Source of the DNA: Nitrospira sp.
GTDB lineage: Bacteria; Nitrospirota; Thermodesulfovibrionia; Thermodesulfovibrionales; Dissulfurispiraceae
Reading direction: 5' to 3'
Length of the DNA: 64,000 nucleotides
Assembly (NCBI GenBank): GCA_002634385.1
Contig: NSJL01000014.1
Span: 53,032-117,031, forward strand
Both the position numbers and the translations under genes were made by a program. The notes beneath the pieces are model-generated. The model worked only from the letters and a program-made list of their open reading frames with translations. It made no database searches and was not told the DNA's origin. Shown one piece after another: positions 34,241-42,937 of the stretch; the stretch's first letter is position 1; the number at the start of each line of letters is the position of its first letter.

Positions 34241-34909
34241 CTATATCTTGCCATAGAGGTACCGGGGAATGTAATATTTACGGCGGTTCATCACCGTTCC
34301 GATAACATTGCCCCGTAGTTTCCTGATTTTTGTGACAGCCATCTCCAGGACCTCCCACTTGGTCTTCTCGCACTCGAGGACAACCAGCACCCCGTCGAAG
34401 TGCCGTGCCGCAACGGACATATCCGAAGTCCCCAGGATCGGGGCGCCGTCGAAGACGACATAATCGAACATGTTCCTGAGCATTTCCACCTTGCCGCCGA
34501 ACAGGGGGGACCGGTAAATATCGAGGGGGTTCGTTATCGCCGAGCCGTGGGGCATCACCATGAAATTCTCAAACTCCGTCTCCCTGAAGACATTGCTGGC
34601 ATCCTTCATGACGAAGTCCGCAAAACCGGGCTCCCCGGCAACGCTGAAAAGCGCATTGAGCCGCGGAGCCCTGAGGTTGCCGTCGACAAGGAGGACCTTC
34701 AGATTGGTCTCTTTAAAGAGTCCGTACGCGATGCTTATCGCGGAAAGCGTCTTGCCCTCCCGGGGATGACAGCTCGTAACAAGAAGGGTTTTAATATCCC
34801 GGCCGTTGCCGGCCATACTGAGGATATTCCCCTCGATACTCGAAAGCTCCCGGCCGTTCCCGGCAAGGATATCCTTTATTTCCTGGGATACTGTTCCCGG
34901 TGCTGCCAT
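34241..34909 (-). CDS. BY-kinase-type P-loop ATPase (CpsD/Wzc C-domain-like)
   Basis: A 222-residue cytoplasmic ATPase of the bacterial tyrosine kinase type. Walker A is SCHPREGKTLSA (the usual PGEGKS has become PREGKT), Walker A' is KVLLVDGNLRAPRL and Walker B is FDYVVFDGAPILGTSD. The C-terminus ends KYYIPRYLYGKI, a short tyrosine cluster that could be the autophosphorylation tail. I start at ATG 34909, after an AGAGAG site, rather than at 34951. With the separate Wzz it should form the CpsC/CpsD-like switch that controls polymer length and export. Confidence 0.82.
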   Translation of the reverse strand: MAAPGTVSQEIKDILAGNGRELSSIEGNILSMAGNGRDIKTLLVTSCHPREGKTLSAISIAYGLFKETNLKVLLVDGNLRAPRLNALFSVAGEPGFADFVMKDASNVFRETEFENFMVMPHGSAITNPLDIYRSPLFGGKVEMLRNMFDYVVFDGAPILGTSDMSVAARHFDGVLVVLECEKTKWEVLEMAVTKIRKLRGNVIGTVMNRRKYYIPRYLYGKI

Positions 34910-35085
34910 GCTCTCTCTTTTCAGCCTCCTGCTTCTTTGCTGCCCGTGCAAACATTCCGGCGGTCCGTTCCGGAAAGTGAAGACATTATACCAAATCCGC
35001 CGCTCCGAATTACCTCATCAGAACCCGTGAGGGGCGGAGGCGGCCCTGACGACAGCGGCCTCTCCCTCGCGCAGCCTCTTTTCCC

Positions 35086-36126
35086 TCAAGCGATGCTCTT
35101 GTCCAGGAAATACTGGTGCAAGACATAGAAATTCAGCGGAGAGGCGGGCTTATACTTTATGACGTATAAATAGGAGGCACCCTCTTTGATCTCTTTATAT
35201 ACCTGCCCCGCGCAATGGGCGATCTTCCTTTTGATATCTTTCCTTCCATTTCTTCTCCCGGGGCGGTATTCCGCCTGGAGAGTGAAGAAGAGCTCCCGTG
35301 CATTCAGCAGAGAGCCGGTCCTGATGAGGAAAGCCTCTTCATTGATGTCCACCAGCTCCGCCTCGCAGAGCGTCTGCTCCCCGTTGCTATCCGGGGAAAT
35401 AAGCACCCGGGCATTGTTCAGCCGCACCCGCTCGAAGGTCCGCTTCTCCTCGTACTGTTTGAGGACTTTCATCCTGACGAGCTTTCCGATGAAGAGAGCC
35501 GTTTTCGTGAACGCCTTCCTGCCGATAACGAGCATGGTATACACAATAATAAGGAAATCGACCATGAGGTTCTGTTTATACCGTATGAACCGGTTGTCGA
35601 TCATCGTCCTGATCTCCTTGGGGGTGCTGTGCGGCGTAAAGAGCTGGGAATAGCCGACCAGTCCCGGATTGACGGTGAAACGGACATCGTAATTCCTGAT
35701 ACGGCTCCCTATCCTGTCATAGATGATCGGCCGTTCCGGCCTGGGGCCCACGAAGTCCATATCTCCCTTCAGCACATTGAACAACTGGGGAAGCTCGTCC
35801 AGCCGCGTTTCCCGCAACAGCTTGCCGATCCGGGTTTCAAGCTGGAGTCCCGGGGAAAGAAGCTCTGCGCCGATGAGCCGTTCGGCATCGGGGACAAGGG
35901 TGCGGAACTTGTACATGACAAAAGGCTTTTTGTTGAGACCGAGCCGTATCCCCCTGTAGAAGACAGGTCCCCGGTCGGTCAGCTTTATGGCTGTCGCGAT
36001 CAGCACGAACAGGGGAAGGGAAAAGACAAGAAACAACAGGGCGAAAGCGATATTGAATCCCCTGCTGATTGTCTTGTAGGCTTTCGCATAGCCGGTCTTC
36101 CGAAAGCCGCTCTTCTTGTTACTCAT
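35086..36126 (-). CDS. Undecaprenyl-phosphate sugar-1-phosphate transferase fused to a PilZ-like domain
   Basis: A 346-residue initiating transferase for polysaccharide synthesis. Residues 20-48 form the single membrane helix. Residues about 49-205 are a bacterial sugar transferase domain with KFRTLVPDAE, ETRLDELPQLFNVLKGDMDFVGPRPE and NPGLVGYSQLF. From residue about 225 a PilZ-like domain follows: RTFER (R229xxxR233, the c-di-GMP arginines) at its start and a beta strand AELVDINEEAFLI at 256-267, where canonical D/NxSxxG reads DINEEA. The C-terminal 50 residues look helical. It is the first gene of the island operon, under the promoter at 36192-36220, with AGGAAAGGAG before the ATG. Confidence 0.85.
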   Translation of the reverse strand: MSNKKSGFRKTGYAKAYKTISRGFNIAFALLFLVFSLPLFVLIATAIKLTDRGPVFYRGIRLGLNKKPFVMYKFRTLVPDAERLIGAELLSPGLQLETRIGKLLRETRLDELPQLFNVLKGDMDFVGPRPERPIIYDRIGSRIRNYDVRFTVNPGLVGYSQLFTPHSTPKEIRTMIDNRFIRYKQNLMVDFLIIVYTMLVIGRKAFTKTALFIGKLVRMKVLKQYEEKRTFERVRLNNARVLISPDSNGEQTLCEAELVDINEEAFLIRTGSLLNARELFFTLQAEYRPGRRNGRKDIKRKIAHCAGQVYKEIKEGASYLYVIKYKPASPLNFYVLHQYFLDKSIA

Positions 36127-36191
36127 AGCACTCCTTTCCTGAACGGTACGTTGTCAGGAGCACCTGCGGAATTCGCTCTTACAAAGTTGAA

Positions 36192-36220
36192 ATCATAACA
36201 CACGACTGCAAAGATAACAA
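36192..36220 (-). promoter_or_regulatory. Promoter of the polysaccharide island operon
   Basis: On the minus strand, TTGTTA (36220-36215), a 17-nt spacer and TATGAT (36197-36192). Predicted start is near 36185, leaving a ~59-nt leader that ends in AGGAAAGGAGTGCT before the ATG. Confidence 0.5.
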
Positions 36221-36379
36221 TACAGCTTTCGAATAGGGAGCAAATTTGATGCCAAGATAAAGATATTCGGAGGGTGCGATGAAAAGTGGCAGCATGCCCC
36301 TTCTGGTAGGGGGTAGTCAGCAGGGGGGAAGAGCGATATCGAATAGGAATCCTCTGGTGTGGGGCATGGGAGAGGACTC

Positions 36380-37275
36380 TCTCTTTGCGAGCGAATTCCT
36401 CCCTGTTCTCAGGGGATCCTCTCATTCCCCTCCCTTGAGGGGAGGGGAGAAAGGGGAGGGTGTCCGGCCCCCTCTGCTCTTCCAGACACTCGCTACAGAG
36501 AAGAGGATACCCCCCTGCCCTCGTCACACTCCCTTTCAGAATCTGTCACTCAGGGAGAAAGCCGGAGCCCCTCTACTCCGTCACCCCGGAGAGAGTCGGA
36601 ATCCCTCAAAGCCGTCACCCCGGCGAAAGCCGGGGTCCAGAGTCTTTGATCTGGAGTCTTTCGGAAAAGGACTGGATCCCGGCTCAGAGGATCCGCCGGG
36701 ATGACGACAGAAGAAAAGAGAGGGGAGAGGAACCCCCTCTTTCTCTCTCTCCCGAAAGGAATGCATGTTTGATGGGCATGCATGATGAAGAAGAGGGGAG
36801 TCCTTGACAAGAATAAACCAGGGGACAGGGGGTGAGTGCTCCCTCTCTCAGAGAGGGGAGGAGGGGAGTTCTGAGCGGACCTTAGCTCTTGTTCGTCTCC
36901 TCTCTTCGTGAAACGGAGTGGCCACCACAGTGCATGCCAGAACGATGGAGGAAAAGAGGGGTCCCCGAAACAGTCGTAAGACTTTTCGGGGCGGAGAAGG
37001 CGAGTTTGCGCTGTGGTAACGGAGTGAGCGGTAGAGAGGCAGAACAAGAGGTCGGGGAGTGAAGGACTTCACGACTCCCCTGACACTGAGAGTAGGAGTC
37101 AGGGGTGACGCTCCCCGGAGGATACGAGCATCAGAATCAACTATCCGCGAGGGAATCACTACCTCTGTCGCATTGCAAGGACATCGAATCCCCCTGCCCC
37201 GACCCTCCCCCGAAAGAGAGCGCATCAATTAAGGAGACGCAGAAATCTCTCGTGAGGACGATACCTCTTTGCTGC
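36380..37275. repeat. Long interspersed repeat, right copy flanking the polysaccharide island
   Basis: Near-identical to 23478-24227 up to about 37084. It then carries ~147 bp not present in the left copy, including a CCCCTGAC...GTCAGGGG hairpin at 37077-37105. After that it matches again over AGGAGACGCAGAAATCTCTCGTGA. Same orientation as the left copy; non-coding by the same reasoning. Confidence 0.85.
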
Positions 37276-37506
37276 CCCCATAGCAGAGGGGACATCCCCC
37301 ACTTCTAATCACCCCCATATTCGGATCGTCGATTGCTTTAAAGGAGAACTGCAGTAAAATCGGCATTTCTCCCATGGACGGATTGGCATTTTTCCGGGCA
37401 GAATGGGCGGGATCGGGATGCCCATTATGATAGGGGCGGCGGACTTCAGCAGCCCTGTTCAGGAAGAGAGGGGGCTGCCAGAAAGGAGAAGAGCCGTCTA
37501 CTGCAA
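37276..37506. other. Intergenic region, nothing recognised
   Basis: About 230 bp between the right repeat copy and the end of waaA. I see no ORF with a ribosome site, no hairpin with a T-run and no promoter. A short ATGGACGGATTGGCATTT-like stretch is open but too short to call. Confidence 0.3.
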
Positions 37507-38859
37507 TCATACTTTTGCGGAGAGGTACTTTTCGAGGAGCGTAAACGCCCTGTCGACGGCACCGGCGTTCGTGCGGTAGAGCTCCTGCGCCTTCCCGCCC
37601 ATGGCTCCGCGCTTTTCCGGCGAGCCGAGGAGCTCCCGCAGCGCGGAAGAAAGGGAACTCGCAGCGATCCGCAGCGCGCCTCCGTTGCGATAAAACTCCT
37701 CCACGAACGGGAAATTCTCCATATGGGGACCGCAGAGGATAGCCTTTCCCCACCAGGCGGGCTCGAGGGGGTTCTGACCGCCGTGTCCGATGAAACTCCC
37801 CCCCATCACCGCGATATCCGCGGCGCCGTACACCGAGGAGAGCTCTCCCATGACGTCGAGCAGGATAACCCGTCCCGACAGGGGGAAAGAGGGGGCTGCA
37901 GGTCCCTCCCCCGTGTTTTCGCGTCCGGATGCCATTTCCGACCTCTTCACCGGAACAAACCCACGCTTCCGCACCACCTCCTCCACCTCCCGGAACCGTT
38001 CCGGATGGCGGGGTGCGATGATGAGGTTCAGCCCGGGGAAATCCCCCCTCACTCTTTCATAGGCATCCAGCACCAGCTCCTCCTCCGTGGCATGGGTGCT
38101 TCCCGCGATAACCACCGGGCCTTGCAGCGCCTTCGTCCATGGGGGCGGAGGAGACGACGGCTTCGTGTCGAATTTGAAGCTCCCGATGGACAGCACCCTC
38201 CCGGGGGGTGCACCCAATTCCCGTATCCTCTCCGCGTAGATCTCGCTCTGCATGCAGAAGAGGCGCACCCCCCCGAGCATCTCCTTGAGGAAGAAGCGTA
38301 CTCTCCGGTAGCCGTGGAAGGATTTGTCCGAGATCCTTCCGTTCACGAGGACCACAGGGACACCGAGCCCGCTCACCACGCGCACGGCATTGGGCCATAA
38401 CTCGGTTTCCAGGATCAGGAAAAGGGAGGGGCGAATACGGGCGACGGCAGCGCGGATGCAGAAAGGGACGTCGAAGGGCGCATAGACGACCTCCGCCGTA
38501 TCCCCCACTCTCTCCCGGGCAATCTTCTGTCCCGTATCGGTCACCGTGGAAACAACAATCTCCGCATCGGGAAAGGAGTGGCGGATCTTCCTGATCAGGG
38601 GCACCGCTGCAAGGGTCTCTCCCACCGACACGGCATGGATCCATACACAGGGGGACTCTGCGGCGCCCGTGCCGGGAGAGTCATAAAGGGCAAACCGCTC
38701 TCTCCTCCAGCGTCTCCTCACCTCCTTCGGCCTCTTCAGATATTCGAAGGGGAGGAGACAGACAAGGACAAGGCAATAGACCAGGGTATAGAGGAAGTAG
38801 AAAAAGCGCGCAGCGCCGGGAAGAGAACGGTCCTGCCTGCTGCGGCCGCGGAGGATCAC
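37507..38859 (-). CDS. waaA: Kdo transferase WaaA
   Basis: A 450-residue GT30 enzyme that adds Kdo to lipid A precursor on the inner membrane. It has the N-terminal membrane segment (FYFLYTLVYCLVLVCLLPFEY). Next come the acceptor half with IHAVSVGETLAAVPLIRKI (catalytic Glu), TDTGQKIARERVGD and YAPFDVPFCI, and the ETELWPNAVR and NGRISDKSFHGYRRV motifs. The C-terminal donor half follows (IIAPRHPERFREVEEVV, VMGGSFIGHGGQNPLEPAWWGKAIL). Its start overlaps msbA by 4 nt. Whether it adds one or two Kdo residues is not readable. Confidence 0.93.
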   Translation of the reverse strand: MILRGRSRQDRSLPGAARFFYFLYTLVYCLVLVCLLPFEYLKRPKEVRRRWRRERFALYDSPGTGAAESPCVWIHAVSVGETLAAVPLIRKIRHSFPDAEIVVSTVTDTGQKIARERVGDTAEVVYAPFDVPFCIRAAVARIRPSLFLILETELWPNAVRVVSGLGVPVVLVNGRISDKSFHGYRRVRFFLKEMLGGVRLFCMQSEIYAERIRELGAPPGRVLSIGSFKFDTKPSSPPPPWTKALQGPVVIAGSTHATEEELVLDAYERVRGDFPGLNLIIAPRHPERFREVEEVVRKRGFVPVKRSEMASGRENTGEGPAAPSFPLSGRVILLDVMGELSSVYGAADIAVMGGSFIGHGGQNPLEPAWWGKAILCGPHMENFPFVEEFYRNGGALRIAASSLSSALRELLGSPEKRGAMGGKAQELYRTNAGAVDRAFTLLEKYLSAKV

Positions 38860-40586
38860 CGGCCGTATCCCGCAGAGGAGAGCTGGAGGTCGTGCAGCTT
38901 CCGGTACATCCCCCCGCTCCGCAGGAGATCCTCATGGGAGCCGCTCTCCAGGATCCTGCCCTTTTCGAGGACGATGATCCTGTCCGCCTTCTGCACGGTG
39001 GAGAGGCGGTGGGCGATTACGAAGGTCGTCCTGTTTTCCATCAGGGTATCCAGCGCCTTCTGGACGATCATCTCCGACTCCGTATCCAGCGAAGAGGTGG
39101 CCTCATCGAGAATCAGAAGGGGAGGGTTCTTCAGGATGGCGCGGGCGATGGAGATCCTCTGCCGCTGTCCCCCTGAAATCATTACCCCGCGCTCTCCGAT
39201 GACAGTGTCGTATCCCTTAGGCAGGTCGAGGATGAAGTCGTGGGCATGGGCCGCCTGTGCCGCCCTGACGATCTCCTCCTCGGAAGCGGCGGGATTGCCG
39301 AAAGCGATATTCGCCCTGACGGTATCGTTGAAGAGAATGATGTCCTGGCTGACCAGTCCTATCTGCCCCCGCAGGGAGGGAAGGCTCGCCTCCGCTATAT
39401 TGACGCCGTCGATGAAGATCCCTCCCTTCGTGGGGTCGTTGAACCGGGGGATGAGATCGATGAAGCTCGTCTTTCCCGCGCCGCTCCTGCCCACAAGAGC
39501 GATGATCTCTCCCCGCTTCACCGTAAGGGTTATATCGCTGAGCACGGGGCCCTTTGCGTTCGGATAGGTAAAAGAGACGTTCCGGAACTCGATTTCCCTC
39601 CGCAGGGGCGCCAGCGTTACCGCGCCGTCGGCCTCCCTTTCCTTGCAGAACAGCTCATCCAGCCGCTCCAGGTACGCCTTTGCCTGCTGCAGGCCGTTGC
39701 TCGCCGTAGCAAGCCGCCGTGCAGGGGTATATACCATGAAAATGGCGGTGAGAAAGGAGAAAAACTCCCCGGGGGTGATCACCTCCCTGACGACAAGCCT
39801 TCCCCCGTACCACAACACAAAGGCGATGCCCATCCCTCCCACCACTTCCATCATCAGGGAAGTAAATTCGATAAGGCGGGCGGAGCGCATCAGCTCCCGG
39901 TAATATCCCTGGTTCTTCTCTCTGAAGAGAGCGGCCAGCACCCCCTCGCGTTCGAATATCTTCACCATTTTGATGCCGGAAAAGGTCTCGGTGAGGAACT
40001 CGGTGATGAGGGAAATCTTCTTCTGTCCCTCGGTGCTCACTTTTTTCAGCCTCTTTCCGAGTTTGCGGGTGCCGTACAGGGCTGCGGGCAGGACAGTAAC
40101 GGAAATGAGCGCGAGATCCCATCTCCGGTAGAAGGCCACGGAGAGGAGGACAAGGACGGTGGCGGTTTCGACAAAGATATCCTTGATGGAATAAGCGACC
40201 AGGCCCTGCAGCTGTCCCGCATCATTGATCACCCGCGACAGGAGCAGGCCCGAAGACTCTTTCTTGAACTCGTTTACCGGGAGATACAGGACATGCCGGT
40301 ACAGGCTGTTCCGTATGTCCCGCATCACTTTTGCCCCCGTGGACCTCATGAGGTAGGATTGAAAGAAGGCGAAGAAGCCCCTCATCAGGTAGAGGGCCAG
40401 GATCCCGAGAGGCAGTAATGCCAGGAGATGCGCATCCCTCCTGAGAAAGATCCCGTCCAGGGCGGGTTTTACGAGCCACGCAAGACCGCCGTTCAGCCCG
40501 GAGATGAGAAGGCTGAGGAACGCGGCGGCCACAAGCCGCATCCAATAGGGCTTTACCAGAAGGGCGATTCTTTTCAGTAGTGCCAT
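38856..40586 (-). CDS. msbA: Lipid A export ABC transporter MsbA
   Basis: A 576-residue half-transporter with six membrane helices (residues 1-310) fused to an ATPase (about 330-570). Motifs: Walker A LVGRSGAGKTS, LSGGQ-type ISGGQRQRISIARAIL, Walker B PLLILDEATSSLD and switch FVIAHRLSTV. Position between lpxB and waaA strongly supports lipid A flipping rather than drug export. Confidence 0.9.
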   Translation of the reverse strand: MALLKRIALLVKPYWMRLVAAAFLSLLISGLNGGLAWLVKPALDGIFLRRDAHLLALLPLGILALYLMRGFFAFFQSYLMRSTGAKVMRDIRNSLYRHVLYLPVNEFKKESSGLLLSRVINDAGQLQGLVAYSIKDIFVETATVLVLLSVAFYRRWDLALISVTVLPAALYGTRKLGKRLKKVSTEGQKKISLITEFLTETFSGIKMVKIFEREGVLAALFREKNQGYYRELMRSARLIEFTSLMMEVVGGMGIAFVLWYGGRLVVREVITPGEFFSFLTAIFMVYTPARRLATASNGLQQAKAYLERLDELFCKEREADGAVTLAPLRREIEFRNVSFTYPNAKGPVLSDITLTVKRGEIIALVGRSGAGKTSFIDLIPRFNDPTKGGIFIDGVNIAEASLPSLRGQIGLVSQDIILFNDTVRANIAFGNPAASEEEIVRAAQAAHAHDFILDLPKGYDTVIGERGVMISGGQRQRISIARAILKNPPLLILDEATSSLDTESEMIVQKALDTLMENRTTFVIAHRLSTVQKADRIIVLEKGRILESGSHEDLLRSGGMYRKLHDLQLSSAGYGR

Positions 40587-40630
40587 AGTCCCGCCTGTCG
40601 CATACCGGCCGGAGAGGGGCTCTCCCCTTT

Positions 40631-41833
40631 CTACCCGCCTGCCAGATCCTCCACCATCTCCGCCGTCCTCAGCGACGCGCTCTTCCCGAGAAACAGCCTG
40701 CGCACCTTCTCCAGTTGCGCCAGCATCTCCTCACGGCGGGAGGCATTTCCGATGATCCCTCCCAGCTCCTCCATGACCCTTTCCCTGCCGGCCTTCCCCT
40801 GCAGGAGTTCCCCGATACGGAGGCCGGAATCGTCCGCGACCGATTTATCGAGGAGGATATTCACCAGGGATATATGACGCACCTGCACCAGCAGCCTGCC
40901 GAGCCAGTAGGTAAGGGGAGAGAGCTTATAGACCACCACCATGGGGACCCCCAGGAGGGCCGCCTGCAGCGTGGAGGTTCCGGAGGCGATGACCGCACTG
41001 TCGGCGGCAAGGAGCGTCCTTACCGCATCACGGGTAAAAAAGAGGGCGGGATGCCCGGCACCCTCCAGACTGCTCCGTATCGCGGATTCGGCAGCCCCGT
41101 CCAGGTTGGGGGCCACCGGGACCGCCACCTGGTAGTCGGGATAGCGTCTCCCCATCTCCCGGGTCGCCTCCGCCATTACCGGCAGAAGTCTCCCGATCTC
41201 ATGAGACCTGCTCCCGGGCATGAGGACCAGCACCGGCCTTCCAGGGTCCATTCCCCGGTCTTTCCTGAAAGTCCTCCTGACCTCCTGCCTCCCGATATCC
41301 CCGACGCCGTATCCGGCGCTCCGGACCGTCTCTCCTATTTCGTCCATCGCCGGATGGCCGACGAACTCGCAGGGGACCCCGGCTTCGGTGTAGAGCTGTT
41401 CCTCAAAGGGGAACAGCACCGCCATCCGGTCCACAAGCTCCCCCAGCACCTTCACCCTCTTTCCACGCCATGCCCAGACCTGCGGGCTTACATAATAAAG
41501 GATCCGGATTCCCTCTCTCTTTGCTTCCCGCGCAACCCGCATGTTGAAATCCGGGTAGTCGATGAGGACGAGGACCTGGGGCCGGAAGGAACGCAGGGCC
41601 TCACAGACCTTGCGGAAGGTCTCCCTTACCCGGCGGTACGCCCCCACCGCCTCGACGATGCCGAAAGCCCCGGCAATCCCGGAGAGAAGCTCCACTCCGG
41701 CGGAGCGCATTCTCTCGCCCCCCACACCGGAGAGGCGAATCCCCGGATTACGCTCCCTCAGGGCCGCCGCGAGGAAAGAGCCGTACAGTTCCCCGGAGCT
41801 TTCCCCCGTGATGATCATTACCCTTTCAAGCAT
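40631..41833 (-). CDS. lpxB: Lipid-A-disaccharide synthase LpxB
   Basis: A 400-residue GT19 enzyme that joins UDP-2,3-diacyl-glucosamine and lipid X. Motifs seen: ITGESSGELYGSFLAAALRERNPGIRLSGVGGERM, LIDYPDFNMRVAREAKREGIRILYYVSPQVWAWRGKRV, FPFEEQLYTEAGVPCEFVGHPAMDE and VLMPGSRSHEIGRLLPVM. All are typical. Its start overlaps the aminotransferase gene by 16 nt. The upstream gnnA/gnnB-type pair suggests its substrates carry 3-amino groups. Confidence 0.94.
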   Translation of the reverse strand: MLERVMIITGESSGELYGSFLAAALRERNPGIRLSGVGGERMRSAGVELLSGIAGAFGIVEAVGAYRRVRETFRKVCEALRSFRPQVLVLIDYPDFNMRVAREAKREGIRILYYVSPQVWAWRGKRVKVLGELVDRMAVLFPFEEQLYTEAGVPCEFVGHPAMDEIGETVRSAGYGVGDIGRQEVRRTFRKDRGMDPGRPVLVLMPGSRSHEIGRLLPVMAEATREMGRRYPDYQVAVPVAPNLDGAAESAIRSSLEGAGHPALFFTRDAVRTLLAADSAVIASGTSTLQAALLGVPMVVVYKLSPLTYWLGRLLVQVRHISLVNILLDKSVADDSGLRIGELLQGKAGRERVMEELGGIIGNASRREEMLAQLEKVRRLFLGKSASLRTAEMVEDLAGG

Positions 41834-42915
41834 CGATGAACGACTTCCGCGGTGAGGCGTATATCCCCGTCGTCCAGCTCGGGGTAGATAGGGAGGGAAA
41901 GCACTTCCCTGGCCGCCTGCTCCGCAACGGGGAAATCACCCTCCCGGTGGCCCATGAAGGCCAGCGCTTCCTGCAGGTGGAGCGGAATGGGGTAGTAGAC
42001 AACGGAGGGGATTCCGTTCTCCCTGAGCTGCTGCTGGAGGAGGTCCCTCTTCGTGCTCCTGATGGTGTATTGATGGAAGACATGATACGCCCCGTCCTTC
42101 TCGTGGGGGCAGGCCACCACATCGGAGAGCAGGCTGCAGTACAGGGAGGCCTTCTCACGTCTCTTCCTGTTGTACTCGTCGATCCTTTTGAACTTCACCA
42201 GGAGGATGACCGCCTGCATCTCGTCCAGCCTGCTGTTGTAGCCGAGGCACTCATGCCGGTACCCGCCCTTCGAGCCGTGGTTCCGCAGTTTCCGTATCCC
42301 GTCGGCGACACCGGAGTCGTCGCTGATGATCATGCCGCCGTCGCCGTAGGCACCGAGGTTCTTGCTGGGGTAGAAGCTGAAGCAGCCCGTATCCCCGAAG
42401 CTCCCGGTCATCTTTCCGTGCAGGGAGGCTCCGAAGGACTGGGCGCAATCCTCCACCACCTTGAGGGAGCGGCGCCGTGCAATCTCCATGATCCCTTCCA
42501 TATCCGCGGGGTGGCCGAAGATATGCACCGGCAGAATCGCCTTTGTCCTCTCCGTTATTTTCTCCTCGATGCGCGCTCTATCGATATTATACGTTTCCGG
42601 CTCTATATCCACAAACACCGGCGTGGCCCCCACATAGAGGATCGCCTCGGCCGTCGCGAAAAAGGTAAAAGGGGTGGTGATCACCTCATCCCCCTTGCCG
42701 ATGCCGAGGGAGCGCAGGGAGAGGTGCAGGGCATCGGTGCCCGAGGCCACCCCGATGGCCTCTTGCATCCCGTGATACTTCCTGATATTCTGCTCCAGCT
42801 CCATCACGTTCCTGCCGAGGACGTACTGGGAGCTCTCCAGCACTTCATTGAGCATATACAGGATCTCGTCTTTTATCTCCAGGTACTGTTTTTTCAAATC
42901 AAGCATTGGCTTCAT
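41818..42915 (-). CDS. DegT/DnrJ/EryC1-type aminotransferase, candidate GnnB
   Basis: A 365-residue PLP sugar aminotransferase. The PLP lysine is K185 in FYPSKNLGAYGDGG, with VASGTDALHLSL, TTPFTFFATAEAI, VEDCAQSFGA and the HQYTIRS region intact. It uses glutamate to aminate a keto-sugar nucleotide. It sits between a Gfo/Idh/MocA dehydrogenase and lpxB, the arrangement expected for GnnA/GnnB, which convert UDP-GlcNAc to UDP-GlcNAc3N for lipid A with amide-linked acyl chains. A role in another amino sugar (for example QdtB- or WlbC-type) cannot be excluded. Confidence 0.85.
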   Translation of the reverse strand: MKPMLDLKKQYLEIKDEILYMLNEVLESSQYVLGRNVMELEQNIRKYHGMQEAIGVASGTDALHLSLRSLGIGKGDEVITTPFTFFATAEAILYVGATPVFVDIEPETYNIDRARIEEKITERTKAILPVHIFGHPADMEGIMEIARRRSLKVVEDCAQSFGASLHGKMTGSFGDTGCFSFYPSKNLGAYGDGGMIISDDSGVADGIRKLRNHGSKGGYRHECLGYNSRLDEMQAVILLVKFKRIDEYNRKRREKASLYCSLLSDVVACPHEKDGAYHVFHQYTIRSTKRDLLQQQLRENGIPSVVYYPIPLHLQEALAFMGHREGDFPVAEQAAREVLSLPIYPELDDGDIRLTAEVVHRCLKG

Positions 42916-42937
42916 TCTGTCACCCCGTTTTTCTCTT

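Noticed and set aside
39240..40418. 392-codon plus-strand frame over msbA
   Set aside because: It is antisense to a clear MsbA and has His/Gln/Gly-rich composition typical of shadow frames in GC-rich DNA. The same holds for other long antisense frames at 12715-14103, 17064-18314, 31254-32858 and 42950-44926.
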